Source of the DNA: Phytohabitans sp052068095
GTDB taxonomy: Bacteria > Actinomycetota > Actinomycetes > Mycobacteriales > Micromonosporaceae
NCBI RefSeq assembly: GCF_052068095.1
Contig: NZ_JBQHDG010000017.1
Coordinates: 186,001 to 250,000 of the forward strand
Direction of reading: 5' to 3'
Length of the DNA: 64,000 nucleotides
Of the stretch, positions 51,506-58,108 are shown piece by piece. Positions within the stretch are counted from its first letter, which is position 1; the number at the start of each line of letters is the position of its first letter. The notes under the pieces are model-generated. The model searched no databases, was not told the DNA's origin, and worked only from the letters and a program-made list of their open reading frames with translations. The translations under genes were made by a program, and so were the position numbers.

Positions 51506-51656
51506 GGCCCGCGGGCGGGACGCGACGCCGCGCGCAGTATCGCGTCCCGCCGGCAAGGCGCGCAGGAGAATCCGAAAGGCGGTCGAACGCCGGAAATCGG
51601 GACGGGCCCGCACGCACGATGGGCGGAGGCCGTTACGAGGAAAGGGCAGGACCGTC

Positions 51657-52490
51657 ATGTCACGACTGAAGGTCGGCACCGAGAACGGCGCCGACATCGA
51701 GATCTACTACGAGGACCACGGTCAGGGGCAGCCGGTGGTGCTGATCCACGGGTACCCGTTGAACGGGCGCTCGTGGGAGCGGCAGCACCGCGAGCTGCTG
51801 GGGGCCGGCTACCGGGTCATCGCCTACGACCGGCGGGGCTGGGGCGAGTCGAGCCGACCCACGCTCGGCCACGACTACGACACGTTCGCCGGCGACCTCC
51901 ATGCGCTGATGGAGCACCTCGACCTCACCGACACCGTGCTGGTCGGCTTCTCGATGGGCACCGGCGAGGTGACCCGCTACCTGGGCACGTACGGCTCGGC
52001 GCGGGTGCGCAAGGCGGCGCTGCTGGGCGCGATCCCACCGTTTCTGCTCAAGACCGGCGACAACCCGGACGGTGTCGACGGGAAGGTCTTCGACGGCATC
52101 AAGAAGGCGGTCCTCGCCGACCGGTACGCCTACTTCAAGGCATTCCTCGACGACTTCTACAACACCGACAAGCTGGACGCGAAACGGATCAGCCCGCAGG
52201 CGTGGCAGGCCAGCTTCAACGTGGCCGCCGACGGCTCGCCGTACGCGTCGTACGCGTGCGTCGACACCTGGCTGACCGACTTCCGGGACGACCTGCCGAA
52301 GATCGACGTGCCGGTGCTCGTCGTGCACGGCACCGAGGACCGGATCCTGCCGTACCCGAACACCGCGCGGCGACTGCCCGGTCTGGTCAAAGACCTCCGC
52401 CTGGTGCCGGTCGAGGGCGGCCCGCACAACATCGGCTGGACCCACCCGGAGGAGGTGAACCCGGCCCTGCTGGGCTTCCTGCGCGAGTAG
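51657..52490 (+). CDS. Alpha/beta hydrolase of the non-haem haloperoxidase type
   Basis: A 277-residue cytoplasmic hydrolase with the full triad: Ser in GFSMGTGEV, Asp in GTEDRILPYP and His in GGPHNIGW. YDRRGWGESSRP and HGYPLNGRSWERQ match chloroperoxidase-like esterases (cofactor-free). The ATG is preceded by GAGGAAAGGGCAGG. These enzymes hydrolyse small esters and can make peracids; the physiological substrate is unknown. Confidence 0.85.
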   Translation: MSRLKVGTENGADIEIYYEDHGQGQPVVLIHGYPLNGRSWERQHRELLGAGYRVIAYDRRGWGESSRPTLGHDYDTFAGDLHALMEHLDLTDTVLVGFSMGTGEVTRYLGTYGSARVRKAALLGAIPPFLLKTGDNPDGVDGKVFDGIKKAVLADRYAYFKAFLDDFYNTDKLDAKRISPQAWQASFNVAADGSPYASYACVDTWLTDFRDDLPKIDVPVLVVHGTEDRILPYPNTARRLPGLVKDLRLVPVEGGPHNIGWTHPEEVNPALLGFLRE

Positions 52491-52634
52491 AGCTAGTCAA
52501 CCGCTCAACAACCTTGATTTACCGTCATCTATATGTCTAGGCTGGCGGGGCGGGAACGGGCGACATCTGGGCACCCACAAATCCAGGTTGCCGCTCCGCC
52601 TCGTGGAGTGGCGCGGTCGCCGCCGGAGGCGCGC

Positions 52635-53219
52635 ATGTCCACAGCCACCCCCGCTCCGCCCGAGGACCAGCCCTACACACCCCGGCACGCCGGAGTGACG
52701 CTCGGCCGGGCGCGGCCGATCTTCCTGCGCGCGGCCGCCGCCATCACGGTCGTCTGGGTGGCGGTCGTCTGGACCGCCCCGCACATCGAGGTGAGCGCCG
52801 AAGTGCACCGCCTCGCCCTCTTCTGCCACCTCGCCGCGCTCGTCGTGGGCTTCGGCGCGGTGCTCGCCATGGACTGGCTCGGTCTACAGTGGATGCTGCG
52901 CCGGCTGGACCTGCCGACGTTGCTGCGCACCACCCACAACGCCCACCTTCTGGTCTGGCTCGGGCTCGCCGGCCTCGTCGCGAGCGGTGCGCTGCTCGGC
53001 CCCGACACCGACGCCACGCTGACCCGGGTGAAGCTCGCCGCCGTCCTGGCCGTCGCGCTCAACGGGCTCTGCGTCGGGCGGCTCCAGCACCGGCTCGCCG
53101 CGTACACCGAGTCGCGTCCACCGTGGACGGTGCTGGCCGCCGGCGGGCTGGCCGCGCTTCTGTCGCAGGCCGGCTGGTGGACCGCGACGGCCGTCGGGTT
53201 CCTGTCTACGCAGGGCTGA
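52635..53219 (+). CDS. Small integral membrane protein, five helices
   Basis: A 194-residue protein starting at ATG 52635 with GGAGG 6 nt upstream. After a cytoplasmic proline-rich start it has about five hydrophobic helices (for example FLRAAAAITVVWVAVVW, ALFCHLAALVVGFGAVLAMDW, LLVWLGLAGLVASGALL). His residues in helices and the general plan recall small cytochrome-b-like or copper-resistance-D-like proteins, but I cannot assign a family. Its end overlaps the convergent phosphoribosyltransferase gene by 14 bp. Confidence 0.68.
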   Translation: MSTATPAPPEDQPYTPRHAGVTLGRARPIFLRAAAAITVVWVAVVWTAPHIEVSAEVHRLALFCHLAALVVGFGAVLAMDWLGLQWMLRRLDLPTLLRTTHNAHLLVWLGLAGLVASGALLGPDTDATLTRVKLAAVLAVALNGLCVGRLQHRLAAYTESRPPWTVLAAGGLAALLSQAGWWTATAVGFLSTQG

Positions 53220-53862
53220 CCAGGGCCTTCTCCACGTCGGCGTCAGTCAGCTGGGCGAAGTCCAGGTACCAGGCGCCGACCGCGGTGAGGTCCACCGGCC
53301 GCAGCAGGCAGAAGACGCCGTCCGCCTCCTCCCCGGCCACCACCGACGCGGCGTCGGCGGCGCAGACCGGTGCGGCGAAGTCGAGCCGCGCCGGCCCGCC
53401 GGCCCGCACCGCCCGCAGCGCGGCCCGCGCGGTGACGCCGGTGGCGAGGCCGTCGTCGACGACCAAGACCACGCGGTCGCGTACCCGGGGCGGCGGGCGG
53501 TCGCCGCGGTACCGGCGCAGCCGCCGCTCGGCTTCGGCCCGCTCCCGCTCGACCGCCGGCGCGAGGCGTTCCGGGTCGAGGCCGAAATGGTGCAGCGCGT
53601 CGTGGTCGAAGACCGGCGGGCCGCCGGCGGTGACCGCGCCGATGCCGAGCTCGGGCTGTCCGGGCAGGCCGATCTTGCGCGCGACGAGCACGTCGAGCTC
53701 GCCGCCGAGCACCTCCGCGATATGCCGGGCCACGGGTACGCCGCCGCGGGGCAGGCCCAGCACCAGCGTGTCCCGCCCGACCAGCTCGGGTGCCTCGGCG
53801 GCGACCGCCTCGGCCAGCGCCCGGCCGGCCTGGTCGCGATCGGCGAACCTCGCCTCACGCAT
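53206..53862 (-). CDS. Phosphoribosyltransferase-domain protein
   Basis: A 218-residue type I PRTase-like protein. The PRPP loop VVLVVDDGLATGVTARAAL is intact, preceded by LVLGLPRGGVPVARHIAEVL and LVARKIGLPGQPELGIGAV, the signature of a stand-alone subgroup often found beside dienelactone-hydrolase-like proteins. The nucleobase substrate is unknown. Its start overlaps the end of the upstream hydrolase by 8 bp, so the pair is coupled. Confidence 0.83.
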   Translation of the reverse strand: MREARFADRDQAGRALAEAVAAEAPELVGRDTLVLGLPRGGVPVARHIAEVLGGELDVLVARKIGLPGQPELGIGAVTAGGPPVFDHDALHHFGLDPERLAPAVERERAEAERRLRRYRGDRPPPRVRDRVVLVVDDGLATGVTARAALRAVRAGGPARLDFAAPVCAADAASVVAGEEADGVFCLLRPVDLTAVGAWYLDFAQLTDADVEKALVSPA

Positions 53863-54520
53863 GGCCGCCGCCCTCCATGACGACGCCTTCCGGTCCCGCG
53901 TCGTCCCGGCCGCGGCCGAGGTGGACGCCGAACCACGCGCGTGCGGCGTTCGCCACCTCTTCCAGCGCGCCGGGCTCCTCGAAGAGGTGGCCCGCGCCGG
54001 CCACGATCCGCAGCGCCCACTCGCCGGTGAGCTGGGCGGCCGCCGCGCGGTTGAGCGCGATCACCTCGGCGTCCCGCTCGCCGACGACCAGCAGCGTCGG
54101 CGCGGTCACCCCGGCCAGGTGCGCGCCGGCCAGGTCGGGGCGGCCACCCCGGGAGACCACGGCGCGTACCCGTTGCGGCCGGGCGGCGGCGGCCAGCAGC
54201 GCGGCGGCGGCGCCGGTGCTGGCGCCGAAGAGGCCGACCGGCAGCGCGCGTACCTCGGGCAGCTCGGCGAGCCGGTCCAGGATGCCGGTCAGCCGGCCGG
54301 CGAGGAGGTCGACGTCGAACCGCCTGTCTTCCTCCTCGGGCGTGAGCAGGTCGGTCAGCACCGTCGCGAAGCTCGCGGCGCCGAGCTGGGTGGCGACCAG
54401 GCGGTTGCGCGGGCTTAGCCGCGAGCTGCCGGTGCCATGTGCGAAGAGCACCAAACCCCGGGGCTCCGGGGGCACGGCCACGTCGGCCTCGAGGAGGGCA
54501 CCCGCGGCATCCAGCTTCAT
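53855..54520 (-). CDS. Dienelactone-hydrolase-like alpha/beta hydrolase
   Basis: A 221-residue hydrolase: LVLFAHGTGSSRLSPRNR, nucleophile elbow LFGASTGAAAAL, LLVVGERDAEV and AGAGHLFEEPGALEEV supply Ser, Asp and His. The same protein is commonly coupled with the PRTase seen here, either as neighbour or fusion, suggesting a joint but unproven function. It is divergent from the VOC/ArsR operon. Confidence 0.8.
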   Translation of the reverse strand: MKLDAAGALLEADVAVPPEPRGLVLFAHGTGSSRLSPRNRLVATQLGAASFATVLTDLLTPEEEDRRFDVDLLAGRLTGILDRLAELPEVRALPVGLFGASTGAAAALLAAAARPQRVRAVVSRGGRPDLAGAHLAGVTAPTLLVVGERDAEVIALNRAAAAQLTGEWALRIVAGAGHLFEEPGALEEVANAARAWFGVHLGRGRDDAGPEGVVMEGGGHA

Positions 54521-54547
54521 AGGGAACGTGTACCCCGCGCGACGGGG

Positions 54548-54577
54548 TTGACGCGTAGGAAATCTCCTACGTATCGT
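54548..54577 (+). promoter_or_regulatory. Promoter whose spacer is an 18-bp operator
   Basis: TTGACG (54548-54553) and TATCGT (54572-54577) are separated by exactly 18 bp, and this spacer is the palindrome CGTAGGA-AATC-TCCTACG. The start codon at 54585 follows 7 nt after the -10 box, so the transcript is leaderless. The ArsR protein encoded in the same operon is the likely repressor. Confidence 0.7.
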
Positions 54578-54584
54578 CTCCGGC

Positions 54585-54938
54585 ATGATGATCGACAGCG
54601 TGCGAACGATGACCGTTTTCGTTTCCGACCAGGACAAGGCCCGCGACTTCTACGTCGACGTGCTCGGCTTCGAGGTGAAGACCGACCAGAGCTTCGGCCC
54701 CAACCGGTGGCTCGAGGTCGGCCCGGCGACCGGCACGGCGCTGGTGCTCCACAAACCCTTCCCGGGGGCGACCGCCGGCACCGGCCAGGGGACCATGCTG
54801 GCCAGCTCGGACGTGGACGCCGACGTGGCCCGGCTGCGGGCGGCCGGGGTCGACGTCGACGGCCCGAGCGACACGCCGTGGGGGCGCCAGGCGACGTTCG
54901 CGGACCCGGACGGCAACGGGTACGTCCTCCACGGGTGA
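54585..54938 (+). CDS. VOC-family protein
   Basis: A 117-residue single VOC domain: VRTMTVFVSDQDKARDFYVD at the start and ATFADPDGNGYVLHG at the end. It is the first gene of an operon with an ArsR regulator and an SRPBCC protein, a grouping common in actinobacteria. Function is unknown; it may bind or modify a small hydrophobic compound. The start is fixed by the leaderless promoter. Confidence 0.83.
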   Translation: MMIDSVRTMTVFVSDQDKARDFYVDVLGFEVKTDQSFGPNRWLEVGPATGTALVLHKPFPGATAGTGQGTMLASSDVDADVARLRAAGVDVDGPSDTPWGRQATFADPDGNGYVLHG

Positions 54939-54950
54939 GATGCTGGCCCG

Positions 54951-55364
54951 GTGCCGCGACGCGTCAAGGAAAGCCCGCTCGACCAGCTCTTCGGTGCGCT
55001 GGCCAACCCGACGCGCCGGGACATCCTCGACGCGCTGCTCGACGGCGACCGGAGCGCGGGCGACCTGGCCCGCCTGTTCGAGATGAGCCGGCCGAGCGTG
55101 TCGGAGCACCTGCGGGCGCTGCGCGAGGCCGGGCTGGTGGAGGAGCGGGCGGTGGGCCGGCGGCGGATCTACCGGGTCACCGCCACGCCCCTCGCCGGCC
55201 TGGTCGACTGGCTGAGCCCGTACGAGCGCTTCTGGCGCGACCGGCTGGCCGCACTCGGCGACGTCGTCGACCGGATGAGCGAGAGTCGCGAGGCTACGGA
55301 CCTCGAGCACGACGGCGGACGAGCGCCGAGCGACGGAGCGGGGTGGGCAAGGCGCGATGACTGA
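54951..55364 (+). CDS. ArsR-family transcriptional regulator
   Basis: A 137-residue winged-helix repressor: FGALANPTRRDILDALLDGDR, recognition helix MSRPSVSEHLRALREAGLVEE, wing RAVGRRRIYRVT. No metal-binding Cys pair is seen, so it belongs to the ArsR subgroup paired with SRPBCC proteins. The last 27 residues (SESREATDLEHDGGRAPSDG...) are low-complexity and come from a GAGCGAG-type repeat rather than the fold. It overlaps the next gene by 8 bp. Confidence 0.85.
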   Translation: MPRRVKESPLDQLFGALANPTRRDILDALLDGDRSAGDLARLFEMSRPSVSEHLRALREAGLVEERAVGRRRIYRVTATPLAGLVDWLSPYERFWRDRLAALGDVVDRMSESREATDLEHDGGRAPSDGAGWARRDD

Positions 55365-55797
55365 GGACCTGAAGGCGATCCGGGTCGACCAGTTCCTTCC
55401 GCATCCGCCGGCCAAGGTGTGGCGGGCGCTGACCACGCCCGAGCTGATGGCGCAGTGGCTGATGCCCAACGACTTCCGGCCCGAGCCGGGGCACCGGTTC
55501 ACGTTCCGGGCCCGGCCGGTCGGCGCGACCGGGTTCTCCGGCGTGATCGCCTGCGAGGTGCTGGAGGTGACCCCGCCGCGCCGGCTGCGGATCAGCTGGG
55601 CCGACGCCGCCCACGCGGACGCGGCGCGTACCGAGGTGTCGTGGACGCTGGCCGCCGAGGGCAGCGGCACCCGGGTGCTGCTGGAGCACAGCGGCTTCGA
55701 CCCGGACGACCCGACCCAGCAGCTCGCCCGCCGCCTCATGGGCGGCGGCTGGCGCGGCCGCCTGCGGCGCGCGCTCGCGGCGGTGCTCGACGCCTGA
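55357..55797 (+). CDS. SRPBCC (AHSA1-like) domain protein
   Basis: A 146-residue START/Bet v 1-fold protein: VDQFLPHPPAKVWRALTTPELMAQWLMP, RFTFRARPV, RISWADAA, SGTRVLLEHSGF. It presumably binds a hydrophobic ligand. The ATG overlaps the ArsR stop. In many actinobacteria this ArsR-AHSA1 pair responds to lipophilic compounds. Confidence 0.83.
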   Translation: MTEDLKAIRVDQFLPHPPAKVWRALTTPELMAQWLMPNDFRPEPGHRFTFRARPVGATGFSGVIACEVLEVTPPRRLRISWADAAHADAARTEVSWTLAAEGSGTRVLLEHSGFDPDDPTQQLARRLMGGGWRGRLRRALAAVLDA

Positions 55798-55919
55798 CCG
55801 GCCGCGGGTGCACGGCCGCACCCACCGTCCGCGCGGGGAGCGACGGCGGGCCGGTGTATGACGTACCCGACACCATTCCCGGTACCGGAACCGAGCATGC
55901 GACCAGGCAGGATGGGCCG

Positions 55920-56393
55920 GTGGAGAAGATCGACATCAGGCCCGTCGGCTACCTCGACCCGGACGCCCAGGCGTTGGTCGCGGCGGCGCTGGCCGACCTG
56001 CGCGAACGGTACGACGACGGCGACGGCGACGCGACCCCGATCGACCCGACCGACTTCGACCCGCCACACGGCGCGTTCCTCGTCGCCTACCTCGACGGCG
56101 AGCCGGTGGCGTCCGGCGCGTGGCGCGGCCACGGCACGGACGGCACGACCGCCGAGGTCAAGCGGATGTACACCGCGCCGGCGGCCCGTGGGCGGGGGAT
56201 CGCGCGGGCGGTGCTCGCCGAGGTCGAGCGGTCCGCCCGCGCGTCCGGACGGAGCCGGATCGTGCTGGAGACCGGCGGCCGCCAGCCCGAGGCGATCCAG
56301 CTGTACCTCACCGCGGGGTACAGCCGGATCGCCGACTTCGGCTTCTACAAGGACGAGCCGGACGTCCGCTCCTTCGGCAAGGACCTCGTCTAG
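55920..56393 (+). CDS. GNAT-family N-acetyltransferase
   Basis: A 157-residue GNAT enzyme. The acetyl-CoA loop APAARGRGIARAVLAEVE and motif B IVLETGGRQPEAIQLYLTAGYSRI are clear. It transfers acetyl from acetyl-CoA to an amine; the substrate is unknown. The GTG at 55920 gives VEKIDIRPVGYLDP. The stop lies in a short direct repeat shared with the convergent gene end. Confidence 0.82.
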   Translation: MEKIDIRPVGYLDPDAQALVAAALADLRERYDDGDGDATPIDPTDFDPPHGAFLVAYLDGEPVASGAWRGHGTDGTTAEVKRMYTAPAARGRGIARAVLAEVERSARASGRSRIVLETGGRQPEAIQLYLTAGYSRIADFGFYKDEPDVRSFGKDLV

Positions 56394-56473
56394 CGGGTGC
56401 CTCGGCCGCCGGCCCTTGTTCGAACCGGATGCGAGCTACCGCAATGTCCGCCGTGGCCGCTCTAGCGGGTGCC
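56391..56473. repeat. Short remnant (E) of the dispersed repeat between direct repeats
   Basis: CTAGCGGGTGCC occurs at 56391-56402 and again at 56462-56473. Between them GCGAGCTACCGCAATGTCCG is the inverse of the CGGACATCGCGGTAGCTCG module of copies A and B. Both gene stops (TAG at 56391 and the minus-strand TAG at 56462) lie in the direct repeats. Confidence 0.5.
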
Positions 56474-58084
56474 CAGGACGGACGCGGCGGTCAGGCGGGC
56501 CGGGCCGGCGCACCGGTCCACGGCCACCCGCACGTGCCGGCCGAGCCCGGTGAACTCCACCCGGCCGAGGCCCGCCGTGTCGGTCGTGTCCCGGGCCGCC
56601 ACCGTCCACCTGCGACCGTCCACAGAGGTCTCCACGCGGTACTCGGCCGCGTGCCGGCGGGTGGCGAACGCGACCCGCACGCCGGTCAGCTCGCGCAGCC
56701 GGCCGAGGTCCACCCGCCAGCCGGCCGGCGCCGCCGTCCAGCGCCGCCCCTTGGCGTGGTCGGTGGGGATCTCCTCGGCGGTGTACCGGCTGTAGTTGTA
56801 GTGCTTCTTCGCCTGCGGCAGCGGGCGGCCGGTCACCTTCGCGGCGAGGTCGCAGACGTCGCTCGCGTACAGGTACGCGCGGTCGCCCATCACGTAGTCG
56901 ACCACCTCGGTGCGGTCGTCGCCGCAGACGTCCGCGCGCACCATGCGGCCGTCGACTCCGAACGTCGCGACCCGCTGGCCGGCGCCGTCCCAGATGCCGG
57001 CCACCTCGCCGCAGCCGCGGTTCCAGGCGAGCAGCAGGTCGCGGTAGGTGCCGTCCCAGTTGTGCAGCGGCTCCAGCACGGTGCCCCAGCAGCCGAGCGT
57101 GCTCCGCGTCTCCTTCCAGAGCGTCTCGCCGGTGGCGGAGACGAGGTAGAGCGAGTCCTTGCCGGTGGTCGCGGTGCGGTCGACCCGGTCGAGGCCGGCC
57201 ACCTCGAGTCCGGGCAGGTCGGGCCGGAAGTCGCCGAGGCCGATCTGCTGTGCCTCGACCGCGTCGACGTTCTTCCACAGCACGGTGCCGTCCGACCGGT
57301 ACGCGTTGGTGCTGTCGCCGCCCAGCCCGGCGCCGCCGAAGACGATGTCCTCGCTCCCGTCGCCGTCGATGTCGCCGACCGCGATCGAGTCGGGGTGGTC
57401 CGCCATGTCCGCGGTCCAGACCAGCTCCCCGTCGGGTGTCACGAAGTCGTACCCGGCCAGCAGCTCCTGCCGGCCGTCGTCGTCGAAGTCGTGCGGGTAC
57501 GGCCGGTGGCCGACCGTGCCGCGGTGCGTCCAGAGCAGGTCGCCCTCGCTGTCGGTGACCCACACCTGCTCGTACCGGTCCTTGAACACGATGTCCCGCG
57601 GCCGGTCCAGCCCGCGCGTATTGGCGATGACGATGGTGTCCCACGCGTTCGGGCCGGGCACCGGGAAGGCGCGGGTGAGCTCGCCGGTCCGCCCGTCGAA
57701 GACCCGGAACTCGCCCTCCATCACGGCGAGCACCTCGTTGTCGCCGTCGCCGTCGAGGTCGTAGATCTCGGCCGGGATGTCGGTGCCGTTGTTGGTCACC
57801 CGCGGGTCCGGCGTGCCGACCTGCCACAGCAGGCCGCCCTCGACGTCGAACGCGGCCAGCGCCTGCACCTGGCGGCCGATGAACCGGTCGTCGGCCGAGT
57901 AGGTGGGCTGCATCGTGACGATGTCGAGGCGCCCGTCGCCGCTCACGTCGCCCATCAGCAGCCGCGCCCCGGTGCCGCCCGCGCTGGTGTCGACGCTCGC
58001 GACGAGGCGCGGTTCGAGGGAGGGTGGTTCTGCCGTAGCGGTCGCACCTGTGACCACCAGGGCGACGGTCATGAGGATTTTCAT
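56462..58084 (-). CDS. Secreted FG-GAP beta-propeller protein with C-terminal discoidin (F5/8C) domain
   Basis: A 540-residue exported protein from ATG 58084 (GGAAGGAG 8 nt upstream), signal peptide about 18 residues. An eight-blade-like propeller has Ca-loop repeats DVSGDGRLD, DLDGDGDNE, DFDDDGRQE and DIDGDGSED, then about 390-540 a coagulation-factor-5/8-type module (WRVDLGRLRELTGVRVAF...VETSVDGRRWTVAARD). The propeller plan is like PL11 and other lyases, but I see no defined catalytic motif. It starts 24 bp after the sigma/pectate-lyase fusion gene, so it is cotranscribed and probably binds or cleaves the polymer sensed by that protein. Confidence 0.75.
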   Translation of the reverse strand: MKILMTVALVVTGATATAEPPSLEPRLVASVDTSAGGTGARLLMGDVSGDGRLDIVTMQPTYSADDRFIGRQVQALAAFDVEGGLLWQVGTPDPRVTNNGTDIPAEIYDLDGDGDNEVLAVMEGEFRVFDGRTGELTRAFPVPGPNAWDTIVIANTRGLDRPRDIVFKDRYEQVWVTDSEGDLLWTHRGTVGHRPYPHDFDDDGRQELLAGYDFVTPDGELVWTADMADHPDSIAVGDIDGDGSEDIVFGGAGLGGDSTNAYRSDGTVLWKNVDAVEAQQIGLGDFRPDLPGLEVAGLDRVDRTATTGKDSLYLVSATGETLWKETRSTLGCWGTVLEPLHNWDGTYRDLLLAWNRGCGEVAGIWDGAGQRVATFGVDGRMVRADVCGDDRTEVVDYVMGDRAYLYASDVCDLAAKVTGRPLPQAKKHYNYSRYTAEEIPTDHAKGRRWTAAPAGWRVDLGRLRELTGVRVAFATRRHAAEYRVETSVDGRRWTVAARDTTDTAGLGRVEFTGLGRHVRVAVDRCAGPARLTAASVLGTR

Positions 58085-58108
58085 CGCCGAAGCTCCTTCC
58101 ATTGTGGA

